NCBI RefSeq assembly: GCF_049943955.1
Contig: NZ_JBNFTW010000013.1
Location: forward strand, 1 to 64,000
DNA length: 64,000 nt
Source: Desulfosporosinus sp049943955
GTDB taxonomy: Bacteria; Bacillota; Desulfitobacteriia; Desulfitobacteriales; Desulfitobacteriaceae
Direction of reading: 5' to 3'
Numbering within the stretch: the first letter of the stretch is position 1; the number at the start of each line of letters is the position of its first letter. The notes beneath the pieces were generated by a model. That model searched no databases and had not been told where the DNA came from. It was given only the letters and a program-made list of their open reading frames with translations. This document shows positions 6,532 to 15,242 of this stretch, in pieces. Position numbers and translations under genes: made by a program.

Positions 6532-6666
6532 ATGAATTTGCCTACAATACTTATCAGTTTTTTCCTAGTTGCTCTTTTTGCTCTGGCCGTCCGCTGCGTT
6601 ATAAGAAAAGGAACCTGCGGTGGATGTGGCCAAAAAGGCTCCTGCAGTCATTGCAGTCACAGTTAA
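6532..6666 (+). CDS. FeoB-associated Cys-rich membrane peptide
   Basis: A 44-residue peptide starting at ATG 6532 behind SD AGAAGG. It has a single N-terminal transmembrane helix (about 4-22), then RKGTCGGCGQKGSCSHC near the C-terminus, with four or more cysteines in CxxC spacing. This is the pattern of the small Cys-rich membrane proteins found next to feoB (PF12669-like). The Cys cluster may bind iron or act as a redox site. Here the neighbouring feoB is only a fragment, so the peptide may be orphaned. A longer in-frame extension to 6472 lacks an SD. Confidence 0.7.
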   Translation: MNLPTILISFFLVALFALAVRCVIRKGTCGGCGQKGSCSHCSHS

Positions 6667-6732
6667 GACGATGAAGGTTTCCGATTACCAGGAGAGGTTG
6701 ATGCTAATCTTTCATAAGTGTTTATAGAGAAG

Positions 6733-6861
6733 GGACAGAATTATGCGTTCACGAGACAAAAGTTCAATCCCAGTAATAGGTTCATCGATTAGTAAGGGTT
6801 TAACTTTCTGTGCCAGACATGGAATTACATGCAAACTGGCTTGCTGACCTTTGGACAAGTT
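6733..6861 (-). pseudogene. ABC transporter ATPase fragment
   Basis: Reading the minus strand from 6861 gives about 43 codons without a stop. They contain LSKGQQ (an ABC signature-like motif) followed at the expected distance by LLIDEPITGIE (Walker B plus D-loop). No start, Walker A or remaining domain is present. It is a small remnant of an ABC ATPase; the subfamily cannot be told. Confidence 0.5.
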
Positions 6862-6928
6862 GGAATTCGATGAACTTGAAGACGCATACTAGCCTTGCCT
6901 GATCATGTCTGCTGTGTAGAACTGTAAG

Positions 6929-6974
6929 AAAGGTCCCCCCGATTTTCCGTTACTGGAAATCGGGGGGACCTTTT
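6929..6974. terminator. strong bidirectional terminator hairpin
   Basis: A near-perfect 20-bp stem (AAAGGTCCCCCCGATTTTCC with its complement GGAAATCGGGGGGACCTTTT, allowing one slip) with a 5-base loop lies 37 bp past the stop of the minus-strand MFS gene. The A-rich left flank gives U residues in the minus-strand transcript. Confidence 0.8.
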
Positions 6975-7010
6975 GGGGATGCTATTTGTTCCACCGCTTA
7001 ACTAAAGCAG

Positions 7011-8459
7011 TTAATGAAGAGATATATATTTATTTAACTCAACACTTGTGTTGTCGGAGTGTTTAGCAGCAAATACACAGATTAAAGAAGCAATAATCCC
7101 CAGGATAGTTATTCCTGCGAAGCCTACATGAAATGAAAGTATCTGGGCTTTAGCAAGAGTATGGTGTACAAGAGAGTAATCACTGAAAGCACCGTCATAG
7201 AGAGTCCCTGCGATGGCTACTCCCATACTCATACCTAAGGATCTGGACATATTCAATATTCCTCCGGCAACGCCTGCGTGCTCAGGCGGAATGCTCCCCA
7301 TTACCGAACTATTATTAGGAGGCGTGAATATTCCAATTCCTGCGCCTACTAAAACCAATCCCAAGAGATAGACATAAGCAGCAGTATTATTTGATAATAG
7401 GATTAATACAATTGCGCCCAACGAAGAAATAATCATACCGCTGCTCGTCAATAGTTTAGTTCCCATATGGTCAGCAAGTGCTCCGGAAAAGGGTGACATA
7501 ATAAACATCGCCAGAGAGACTACCGTCATTATAAGACCGACCAGGAATGGAGACAGTTGTAATATCCATTCCAGATAAAACGGCATCAAAAATAGTACAC
7601 CAAACATTAGCGAATAAGAAAGTAATCCAGTAATATTTCCGCTTGTAAACGTTCTGTTTTTAAATAAGTGAAAATCAATCATAGGATTTTTGCATTTTTT
7701 CTCCCTAAGGATAAAAAGAGAAAAAAATATAATACTTACAAGAGACTCCACTAAAATTTCGGGGGATAACCAACCGACTTTATAACCGTTTTTAAAAATC
7801 AGAACCAATAAGATCAAAAATGGTGTGAAAAGCAGGGCGCCTAAATAGTCGAACCGGGAGGAATGAAGATTAGGCTGATCCTTTGGTAAGATAAAACTTG
7901 CTGTGATTGTACCGATTATCGCAATAGGAATATTAATATAAAAGATTAAACGCCAACCAAAACTTCCAATTATTAAGCCGCCAACTGTAGGCCCTATAGA
8001 TAGACCAATAGCTTGAGCTGCCCCTTGGATGCCAATAGCTTTACCTCGGCTTGTTGAGGGAACAACTGAAGTGATAATTGCAATTGAGTTCGCCTGTAAC
8101 ATGGCTGCGCCCAGAGCTTGCAACACTCTGGATCCTATTAGCAAGGGCATGGTTGAAACGACTCCGCATAATCCTGAGCCGAAACCAAAAATTACAAAAC
8201 CAACGGTGTAGAACTTTTTTCTTCCTATCCTATCTGATAAACTGCCTAATAAGGTAAGCAGAGATGTTAACGCTAAAAGATAAGCAATTGAAACCCATTC
8301 AACGCTGTTCATACTTACCGCAAAACTTTTACTTAAAGTAGGCATAGCAACATTGATGATACTTGCGTCCAAGGCAGCCATAAATGCACCAATACACACT
8401 GTACCTACTACGAACCAATAATAGCCTTTTCTATGATGTAATGATGCATTCGTACTCAT
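7011..8459 (-). CDS. DHA2-family MFS multidrug exporter (EmrB/QacA-like)
   Basis: A drug:H+ antiporter of about 482 residues with 14 predicted helices, the length and topology of the DHA2 family. Motif A appears as GSLSDRIGRKK after the second helix, and motif C as a GPTVGGLI stretch in helix five. The substrate cannot be read from the sequence. The start ATG 8459 is preferred because AAGGAG lies 8 bp upstream; GTG 8468 would touch the SD. It is transcribed toward a strong terminator and away from a TetR-RND operon, with about 670 bp between. It may be under the same TetR regulator, but this is inference. Confidence 0.9.
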   Translation of the reverse strand: MSTNASLHHRKGYYWFVVGTVCIGAFMAALDASIINVAMPTLSKSFAVSMNSVEWVSIAYLLALTSLLTLLGSLSDRIGRKKFYTVGFVIFGFGSGLCGVVSTMPLLIGSRVLQALGAAMLQANSIAIITSVVPSTSRGKAIGIQGAAQAIGLSIGPTVGGLIIGSFGWRLIFYINIPIAIIGTITASFILPKDQPNLHSSRFDYLGALLFTPFLILLVLIFKNGYKVGWLSPEILVESLVSIIFFSLFILREKKCKNPMIDFHLFKNRTFTSGNITGLLSYSLMFGVLFLMPFYLEWILQLSPFLVGLIMTVVSLAMFIMSPFSGALADHMGTKLLTSSGMIISSLGAIVLILLSNNTAAYVYLLGLVLVGAGIGIFTPPNNSSVMGSIPPEHAGVAGGILNMSRSLGMSMGVAIAGTLYDGAFSDYSLVHHTLAKAQILSFHVGFAGITILGIIASLICVFAAKHSDNTSVELNKYISLH

Positions 8460-8701
8460 TATTGTCACTCCTTAAAGTTCAAATAGCTGCATTGTTTAAA
8501 TTTAAAATAAGATTGTTTAGGGGCCATTCTGAAATGGGTACCTTTGTAAATCAATGAAATATTTGTATAGAGCATTATTATGCTCTTCTCAATAACATAT
8601 TTTAATAGCATTAACCTTGAAATTAATTCGGTCAACTTGTTAATACCAGTGAATAATATAAGTATAAATTTAAACAACTCGAAAATCAAGGAGATCAAGG
8701 T

Positions 8702-8950
8702 CTAAAAACATAGAAAATTGTAGAATGTTATTACATATGTTTTAATATTTGGTAATAGATAGGAATACCCGTATTTTGACTTAGAGATATTAGGCATATG
8801 ATTGCCTAAATAAAGAAAAGTGACCATTAAATATAATAATAGCACTTTGCTGCAGTGTCCATTTGATCGAAGATCATTATCTTTGATGGCGCAAGTGCCA
8901 TTCACCTTGGTGCAGGGGCATCCTTTTTTAGATTCAGCCATTGGACACAT
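8702..8950 (-). CDS. small Cys-rich protein, unrecognised (uncertain)
   Basis: An 82-codon frame starting at ATG 8950 with AAGGA 7 bp ahead. The first 36 residues contain six cysteines (MCPMAES, GCPCTK, GTC, HCSKV) and look like a small metal-binding protein. The rest is hydrophobic then basic, AT-rich in codons and not protein-like to me. A frameshift after the Cys-rich part is possible. I do not recognise the family. The gene could be a genuine small protein or a relic. Confidence 0.35.
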   Translation of the reverse strand: MCPMAESKKGCPCTKVNGTCAIKDNDLRSNGHCSKVLLLYLMVTFLYLGNHMPNISKSKYGYSYLLPNIKTYVITFYNFLCF

Positions 8951-9131
8951 TCTTTAATCCTTGCCAAAACACTACCAGTGATTAATGGCTGTTTAAAATG
9001 ACCTTGCTTTTCCAAAGACGTTAGATTAAACATTATTACGAAATAGAATTGACAAATCATAGTAATATTAGCTTTTACTATTTGTGAATTTTGTGTTATA
9101 CTTTAGCGGAATAGTGAAAAGAGGTTCATTT

Positions 9132-9701
9132 ATGCAACATCTTAAAGATGAAGTTCGAAACAGAATAATCATGGAGGCAATGAAAGAATTTCAAGATAGG
9201 GGGTTTTTACATGCGTCAATGAGAACTATAGCTAATAATGCCGGGGTAGCTATAGGCAATGTCTACAGATACTTTAAAAACAAGGAAGATCTGTTCAATG
9301 AAATAGTAGAGCCGGTATATCAATGCTTTTTAGGAATGGAAGTACATAAGCAAGAGATATATTCGTTTGAAGAAATTGTTGATTCCATTATGGAAGTTAT
9401 GAAAGAGTATAAAATCCAGTTATTAATTATGGTGGATAAAAGCAAAGGAACAAAGTATGCGAGTTTCAAGGAAGAAATAACTAAGTTCGCAGAAAAAAGT
9501 CTAAGAGAAAGTTTATGGCCTGAATTGCAAAAAAAAGGAATTGAAGTTAAAGATCCTTTTATTTTTTATATTATTGCTTCAACGTTTATCGAAGGTTTAT
9601 TTTTAATATTACGAAAAGCTGAGGAGGAAGTGGCAACACGATACTTGATTCATCAGCTGATGATTCTGTTTTTTAATAACCTGGATAAACGTTTTGAGTA
9701 G
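9132..9701 (+). CDS. TetR/AcrR-family transcriptional regulator
   Basis: A 189-residue protein with a TetR helix-turn-helix at about 28-48 (AGVAIGNVYRYFKNKEDLF), followed by an all-helical ligand domain with no recognised ligand signature. Start ATG 9132 has SD AAGAGG; the in-frame upstream extension to 9084 includes promoter-like sequence and is not used. It lies 191 bp upstream of the RND pump genes and probably regulates them and possibly the divergent MFS gene. Direction (repressor) is assumed from the family. Confidence 0.9.
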   Translation: MQHLKDEVRNRIIMEAMKEFQDRGFLHASMRTIANNAGVAIGNVYRYFKNKEDLFNEIVEPVYQCFLGMEVHKQEIYSFEEIVDSIMEVMKEYKIQLLIMVDKSKGTKYASFKEEITKFAEKSLRESLWPELQKKGIEVKDPFIFYIIASTFIEGLFLILRKAEEEVATRYLIHQLMILFFNNLDKRFE

Positions 9702-9892
9702 TTTTTATAAGTTATTAAATAGGGGCATTTTCAGGGAATAAATGAAATTTAGCACATTCTTTATGACAAATAAGTAGGGCGAGGCAATTTGTTGAGTACT
9801 TAACCTAGTAGTCAGATTATTTAGTTTGCCTATTTTGGAAGAGAGCGTAAACTTGTCAGTTACTAAATTTGAAATGAATAAGGAAGAAAAAA

Positions 9893-12800
9893 ATGAATTT
9901 AACAGAGATATCGGTTAAAAAACCAGCGGCGATGTGGATGGTCGTCGTATTATTAGTGGCGTTAGGAATAATTGGTTATACCAATATGGGCGCCAATTTA
10001 CTGCCTTCGATGAATATTCCGGTTATATCTGTCACAACAACGTACAGCGGTGCAAATGCTGAGGACATCAGGAAAGATATTATCAAGCCGATTGAAGATG
10101 CTGTCTCAGGCATAAGCGGGGTAGACACAATAAATTCCACGGCTAAAGAGGGATATGGAACTGTCACAGTTACTTTTAAAATGTCTGCGGACATGAATAC
10201 TGCTTATTTGGATGTCCAAAAAGCTATTGATGGTATTTCCAATACACTCCCGGCAAATGCCGATAAACCTGTTTTATTTAAGATGGACACCAACGCAATT
10301 CCAATCTTGCTGCTTTCTGTCAAAGGAGATAAGGTTGGTAGTGACGAGCTTTATAATGAATCAGATATCATCAAGCAGAAAATAGAGAAAATCCCGGGAG
10401 TAGGTAATGTTACGATCAGCGGCGGAGAAAAGAAAGAGTTAATGATTAAACTCGATAAATCCGCTGTGGAATATTATGGCATAACCGTTAACACGTTAAT
10501 CAACAAATTAAATTCCGTAAATATAAACATTCCTGGCGGAGAGCTAAAACAGGATAATGTTGATCAATCAGTCAGAGTTATTGGGCAATTTCAGAATATC
10601 GAGGATGCCCAAAATTTGATGGTTCCTACGGCAAATGGAGGAACCGTACGTCTGGGCAATATTGCCCAAATTAGTCTTGAAGAACCGGAAGCGACGTCAT
10701 TGGCACGGTTCAACGGACAGAAAACAATGACAATAATTGTAGGCAAACAAAGTGATGCCAATGTCGTTGAAGTAGCTAATAGTGTAAAAAATGAATTAGA
10801 GACCATTAAAAAGACCATTCCCGCAGGTATACAGATGGATACCGCCTTTGACACGACTACATTTATTACAGACTCATTAACGGAGGTAAAACACAACCTT
10901 ATTGAAGGGATTATCGTTACGGCTTTGGTGTTGTTTGCGTTTTTCCGCAGTTTCAGATCGTCCCTGGTAGTTCTGGTTGCCATACCGACATCCCTGATTG
11001 CTACCTTTTTCATGATGTATAAGCTTAATTTTACATTGAATATGATGTCTTTAATGGGGTTATCTCTAGTTGTCGGTACCCTGGTTGATGATTCTATCGT
11101 TGTAATCGAAAGTATTCAAAGACATCTGACGATGGGTAAAGGGCTGGTTCGAGCAGCAATTGATGGCCGAATGGAAGTTGGAATGGCTGCCATAGCTATC
11201 AGTCTCTGTGATATTGTTATTTTTGCTCCTATATCTATGATGTCAGGGATGATTGGTCAGTATTTCAAAGAATTTGGCTTGACAATAGTTGTAGCTACGT
11301 TATTTTCTCTTTTGGTATCCTTTACGATTACCCCAATGCTTTCGTCAAGGTTATTAAAAACAGAGAAAAAGCAAGTGACTCCCGAATATAAAAAGGACAG
11401 CCTTTTTGGTAAAGTCACTCAAAAATATCGGGAAACACTCGTTTGGGCGCTTGAACACAGAAAAAGAGTACTGATTGTAGGAATTGCTGGGGTAATCCTA
11501 AGTATTGCTCTTGTTCCTATGGGAATATTGAAAACGGAATTTGTACCGACTACCGATCAAAGCAGTTTTACCGTCAATATGGAGCTCGCTCCAGGTTCGA
11601 CTTTGGAGCAGACCAGCAGCAAGGTCACTCAGCTGGAAAACTATTTACACAATACCAAAGAGGTAAAAAGTTATTTTTCAATGATCGGTCAAAGTGGGCA
11701 ATCGAACACGGACAAATCAGTCGCCCAGATATATGTTAATTTAGTCCCTAAAAACTCTCGTCAAAAAACTCAAAGCCAAGTTGCCGGTGAGGTTCGCAGC
11801 TTTGGGAAAAGCATGACCGGAGTGGATTTTGATGTTGAAGAGTCTCAAAGCGGAGGCGGAGCATCGAAGCCTATTTCAATCAGTATTAAAGGAGATGATC
11901 AGGCTACCCTTGCGACTCTGTCCAAGCAAGTTGAAACTATCGTCAAATCGGTTCCCGGTGTTATAGATGTTGGTAATAGTGCCGATGTCAAAAGCAGTGA
12001 ATTAAGAGTGACGATGGACAGTATAGCTGCCGCACAGGCGGGAATCTCCACTTCGGATGTAGGCAGTACGATCAGGATGGCCTTGCAGGGTACAAAAGTG
12101 GGAGTCTACAGATCCAATGACTCGGAAAATGATATAACACTTAAATTTATGGATGGACAAATAAAAAATGTCGATGACATCAAATCCATAAAGATTACCA
12201 ATCAGGCGGGAGTACAAATTCCTTTAAGCCAAGTTGCAGCAGTTGTGAGAGGAGAGAGTGAACCATCTCTGTCCAGAGAGGATAAGCAAGACGTTGTTAC
12301 TGTTGATGCTAACCTTCAAGGAAGAGTTCTTGGTGAGGTCACCAGGGATATTCAAACGAAACTTAGTTCTGTAACCTTGCCTTCAGGATATAGCATAAGT
12401 TATGGTGCAAGTCAGAAGAATATGGCCGATTCCTTCAGCTCTCTTGGCCTAGCCTTAGGTGCTTCCTTGGCGCTGGTATATATGATCTTAGTAGTTCTCT
12501 ATGAATCGTTTTTGACCCCAGCGATCAGAATGGTTTCTCTTCCCTGTGCTATTATTGGAGCGCTTCCTTTGCTGGCCTTAACCGGGCAAACGTTAAATAT
12601 GATGTCTTTTATCGGTTTGATTATGCTGGAGGGGCTGTCATCCAAAAACGGAACATTGTTAATAGACTATACGAATACCTTAATGCACAAAGGTATGAGC
12701 TTAAAAGAAGCCCTGATTGAATCGGGTACAACAAGACTAAGACCAATTATTATGACCAGTGCAACCATGATTGTTTCCATGCTGCCTGTTGCTCTTTCCA

Positions 12801-12985
12801 TTGGTGAAGGAAGCGAGATGAAACAAAGTATGGCTATTGTAATCATCGGAGGCATGATCATGTCTACGCTCCTTTCACCCATTATTTTGCCGGTAGTTTA
12901 TACTTTAATGGATGATTTAAAGCATCGTATTTCAAAGAAAAGAAAAACAATAAATACCGGGGAGGTTCCACAAATTGAAATTTAA
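9893..12985 (+). CDS. RND-family efflux pump, inner-membrane component (HAE1/AcrB-like)
   Basis: A 1030-residue resistance-nodulation-division transporter, a normal family length. It has the duplicated layout: TM1 at about 12-30, a large extracytoplasmic loop, six helices, a second loop, and a final helix cluster. Proton-relay acidic residues are visible in VVGTLVDDSIVVIES (near 400), with the partner region around GLIMLEGLSSKNG in the second half. SD AAGGAAG precedes ATG 9893. The adaptor gene overlaps its end by 11 bp. RND pumps of monoderm bacteria act without an outer-membrane channel. No TolC-like gene is nearby. Substrate is unknown. Confidence 0.93.
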   Translation: MNLTEISVKKPAAMWMVVVLLVALGIIGYTNMGANLLPSMNIPVISVTTTYSGANAEDIRKDIIKPIEDAVSGISGVDTINSTAKEGYGTVTVTFKMSADMNTAYLDVQKAIDGISNTLPANADKPVLFKMDTNAIPILLLSVKGDKVGSDELYNESDIIKQKIEKIPGVGNVTISGGEKKELMIKLDKSAVEYYGITVNTLINKLNSVNINIPGGELKQDNVDQSVRVIGQFQNIEDAQNLMVPTANGGTVRLGNIAQISLEEPEATSLARFNGQKTMTIIVGKQSDANVVEVANSVKNELETIKKTIPAGIQMDTAFDTTTFITDSLTEVKHNLIEGIIVTALVLFAFFRSFRSSLVVLVAIPTSLIATFFMMYKLNFTLNMMSLMGLSLVVGTLVDDSIVVIESIQRHLTMGKGLVRAAIDGRMEVGMAAIAISLCDIVIFAPISMMSGMIGQYFKEFGLTIVVATLFSLLVSFTITPMLSSRLLKTEKKQVTPEYKKDSLFGKVTQKYRETLVWALEHRKRVLIVGIAGVILSIALVPMGILKTEFVPTTDQSSFTVNMELAPGSTLEQTSSKVTQLENYLHNTKEVKSYFSMIGQSGQSNTDKSVAQIYVNLVPKNSRQKTQSQVAGEVRSFGKSMTGVDFDVEESQSGGGASKPISISIKGDDQATLATLSKQVETIVKSVPGVIDVGNSADVKSSELRVTMDSIAAAQAGISTSDVGSTIRMALQGTKVGVYRSNDSENDITLKFMDGQIKNVDDIKSIKITNQAGVQIPLSQVAAVVRGESEPSLSREDKQDVVTVDANLQGRVLGEVTRDIQTKLSSVTLPSGYSISYGASQKNMADSFSSLGLALGASLALVYMILVVLYESFLTPAIRMVSLPCAIIGALPLLALTGQTLNMMSFIGLIMLEGLSSKNGTLLIDYTNTLMHKGMSLKEALIESGTTRLRPIIMTSATMIVSMLPVALSIGEGSEMKQSMAIVIIGGMIMSTLLSPIILPVVYTLMDDLKHRISKKRKTINTGEVPQIEI

Positions 12986-14204
12986 TCTTAGTAGGATCAG
13001 GCAGATTAAGAAACGTACTATAATTATCGGTCTATTGGTAGTAGCCGCTGCCTTGGGGGGGAATTATGCTCTAAAGCATAAAAAAGTTGAAACTCCAGCG
13101 GTTACTGTAAAAAACGTAAAAACTCAAAAGGTCGCCGTTGGTTCTTTGTCGACTATGGTTGATTACGCCAGTAAATTTGATCCTGTTCAGGAAGTACAGG
13201 TTTTTCCCAAGACCGGTGGAAGAGTTTCAAGTTTAAATGTTGATATTGGTTCTAAGGTAACCAGCGGACAGGTTCTCTTTACGATTGATGCGTCGGATCT
13301 TCAAGCTCAGCTGCAAATACAACAACAGGCCTTAGCCGTGGCAGAGGAAAACTTGGCAAAAACACGCTTGACCTCACAACAAACCTTAGAGAAATCTCAG
13401 ATCAGTTATAATGATGCTCAAACTGATTATAATAATGCAAAAGCTTTATACGATGGGGGAGCTGTTTCTAAACAGGATTTAGACAGCGCCAAAACAAAAT
13501 ATGATAATGCTGCTATAGAGTTAAAGGCTGCTCAAGATGATTTAGCAGTGTCAGCAGCAGAAGCACAAGTAGAACAAGCGAAAGCAAGTGTCAATGCTGC
13601 TCAGATCCAGCTTGATAATCTAACCGTAGTATCCCCTATCTCGGGAGTAGTTTCTGCTAAAGACGTTAAAGTCGGAGGAATGGTCAGCAGCCAATCAGGT
13701 TCGGTTACGGTTATTGATTCCAGTAGTATGGTGGCTGAAATTAGTGTTCCGGATATTGTTATCGGTAAAATAAAGGTAGACCAAACTGTACCTGTGAGCA
13801 TAAATGCCATGAAGGACAAAAAGGTCTCGGGAGTCATTACTACGATCAGCCCTAACTCGGATGCGAAGGACAATTCGTATTTAGTGAAAGTAAAAATTGA
13901 CAATTCACAGAGTGGTTTAACTGCAGGTATGTTTATTAAAATATCGCTGCCGGCTGAAACTGAAAGTAATATATTGCTCGTTCCCAATGAAGCCCTCAGC
14001 ATAGAGAATAATGTAAATTATCTTTATGCAGTTGTTAATGGAAAAGTTAAGAAAATAGCTGTCACGGTTGGTATTTCTGACAATAAAAATACGGAAGTCA
14101 AAGGAAATATCACAAAGGGTATGGAGGTAGTTACAGAAGGACAGAGCTTTTTAAATGAGGGAGAAAAGGTGGATATTGTCGAAGGAAGTAGTAAGTCGGA
14201 ATAA
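12975..14204 (+). CDS. RND adaptor (membrane fusion protein, HlyD/AcrA-like)
   Basis: A 409-residue adaptor with one N-terminal helix (about 17-33), a split biotinyl-lipoyl domain (PKTGGRVSSLNVDIGSKVTS at about 78-97, then VSPISGVVSAKDVKVGGMVS after the hairpin), a coiled-coil hairpin (about 112-210, rich in Q/A/N/D), and beta-barrel and membrane-proximal domains. It should link the RND pump to the cell envelope. TTG 12975 is the start, with GGAGG 9 bp upstream inside the pump gene, so the two are translationally coupled. The gene order pump then adaptor is the reverse of acrAB. Confidence 0.92.
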   Translation: MKFNLSRIRQIKKRTIIIGLLVVAAALGGNYALKHKKVETPAVTVKNVKTQKVAVGSLSTMVDYASKFDPVQEVQVFPKTGGRVSSLNVDIGSKVTSGQVLFTIDASDLQAQLQIQQQALAVAEENLAKTRLTSQQTLEKSQISYNDAQTDYNNAKALYDGGAVSKQDLDSAKTKYDNAAIELKAAQDDLAVSAAEAQVEQAKASVNAAQIQLDNLTVVSPISGVVSAKDVKVGGMVSSQSGSVTVIDSSSMVAEISVPDIVIGKIKVDQTVPVSINAMKDKKVSGVITTISPNSDAKDNSYLVKVKIDNSQSGLTAGMFIKISLPAETESNILLVPNEALSIENNVNYLYAVVNGKVKKIAVTVGISDNKNTEVKGNITKGMEVVTEGQSFLNEGEKVDIVEGSSKSE

Positions 14205-14248
14205 AGTCTCTAGATGTTAAGAAGTAGGTTATAGGCGAGATAATAATA

Positions 14249-14290
14249 AGAGCCCCCTGGACATTAGATTGTTGTCTAGGGGGCTCTTAA
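14249..14290 (+). terminator. terminator of the RND operon
   Basis: AAGAGCCCCCTGGACA pairs with TGTCTAGGGGGCTCTT (one mismatch) around a short loop. The following T-run is poor (TTAATG), so efficiency is uncertain. Confidence 0.7.
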
Positions 14291-14389
14291 TGTTGACTGT
14301 AATTATTTTTACCTACGTGCTGGCAAACGGGAGTCTAAGGGGTGAAATAGAGCCTGGTTGAAACTTCTTGCTGGTTGGGCTAAATAATA

Positions 14390-14418
14390 GTGACTTCAGG
14401 ACAAATATATGGTATAGT
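14390..14418 (+). promoter_or_regulatory. putative promoter of the small Cys-protein gene
   Basis: GTGACT (14390-14395) and TATAGT (14413-14418) are spaced 17 bp. The inferred start site, near 14425, lies just upstream of the inverted repeat 14434-14468. Confidence 0.4.
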
Positions 14419-14433
14419 ACCTTTAGTGATAGT

Positions 14434-14468
14434 ATTCACAATCACAAATAATAATTATAATTGTGAAT
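14434..14468. promoter_or_regulatory. 9-bp inverted repeat, operator-like
   Basis: ATTCACAAT (14434-14442) and ATTGTGAAT (14460-14468) are perfect complements separated by 17 AT-rich bases. Additional TCACA (14442-14446) and TGTGA (14471-14475) half-sites lie just inside and outside. The site sits between the likely transcription start and the gene at 14548. It could bind a dimeric regulator; the half-sites resemble CRP/FNR half-sites but in the opposite arrangement. Confidence 0.45.
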
Positions 14469-14547
14469 TATGTGACAAAGTGTTTCTTTTGGTACTTATA
14501 AGCAACCTAAACGCTTATTAAGTTATATTTTAAAGGGGGAATTTAAA

Positions 14548-14796
14548 ATGTGTCCATATAGTAATGAAGGGATGAATGTCAACGGTTCGTATTATTATTG
14601 TGATGCTGCGGCTCTGGGTATAAAGCTAAGCGCAAAGGAATTAGTAGATATAGGCTGTACCGTGACGCAAAGGAAAACGTGCAAGAGTTTAATGGAAATG
14701 ACTCTTGGGTACGCGATGCTTCCAGATCCTGTTGAGAAAAATACAAAAGTAATTATTGATTTCAATAGAGACAGCAAAAAACTTTGTGCGAAATAA
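14548..14796 (+). CDS. small cysteine-containing protein, unrecognised
   Basis: An 82-residue soluble protein with a strong SD (AAAGGGGG) before ATG 14548. Cysteines lie at about residues 2, 19, 37, 45 and 80, and the N-terminus reads MCPYSNEG. No signal peptide or membrane segment is seen. I do not recognise the family. The spacing is irregular and does not match a classical zinc ribbon or ferredoxin. It is a single-gene unit with its own promoter-like site, operator-like inverted repeat and terminator, so it is probably expressed under a specific signal. Confidence 0.75.
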   Translation: MCPYSNEGMNVNGSYYYCDAAALGIKLSAKELVDIGCTVTQRKTCKSLMEMTLGYAMLPDPVEKNTKVIIDFNRDSKKLCAK

Positions 14797-14819
14797 ATTT
14801 ATAACTGCAGTGTGCGCAT

Positions 14820-14852
14820 AGCTAAAGCCCTCACAGATGAGGGCTTTAGCTA
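14820..14852. terminator. bidirectional terminator hairpin
   Basis: AGCTAAAGCCCTC and GAGGGCTTTAGCT form a perfect 13-bp stem around ACAGAT. It lies between the convergent genes ending at 14796 (plus) and 14862 (minus). No clear T-run is present on either side. Confidence 0.65.
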
Positions 14853-14861
14853 TGGCCAACC

Positions 14862-15242
14862 TTACTGACGATGTCCGTTCAATAATAAGTTATCAACTGC
14901 AATGCTGAGCTCCTCCAAATCAAAAGGCTTAGTCATGACATAATCGATACCGCCATTATGAAGTATTTCATTGATCTCTTGTTGATCCGTATAAGCTGAC
15001 ATTAAAATGACACGAATGTTCGGATTGTAACGATGTAATTGTTCGCGAAGCTCTAAGCCATTCAGACCAGGCATCTTGATGTCGGATATTATTAGGTCGG
15101 GCAATTGCTCTTTCGCTAATGACAATGCTTCAATTCCTGAAGTAGCAGTCAATACGGTGTACCCTTTCGAAGAAAAAAGAGCATTCAGAAGACTTCGAAT
15201 TCCAAGATTGTCATCAACGATTAGTAAAGAACCTTGACTCAA
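14862..15242 (-). CDS. Spo0F/CheY-like single-domain response regulator
   Basis: About 126 residues forming one receiver domain: acidic pair DD (10-11), phosphorylation site D54 in ISDIKMPG, the Thr/Ser position in MSAYTD (about 82), and Lys in TKPFD (about 104). No output domain. Its sequence and length are close to Spo0F, the relay protein of the sporulation phosphorelay, but chemotaxis-type or stand-alone receivers cannot be excluded. Start TTG 15242 gives the usual length; the frame continues to TTG 15311, but without an SD. No kinase is adjacent. spo0A is in the same window, at 62.6 kb. Confidence 0.85.
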   Translation of the reverse strand: MSQGSLLIVDDNLGIRSLLNALFSSKGYTVLTATSGIEALSLAKEQLPDLIISDIKMPGLNGLELREQLHRYNPNIRVILMSAYTDQQEINEILHNGGIDYVMTKPFDLEELSIAVDNLLLNGHRQ

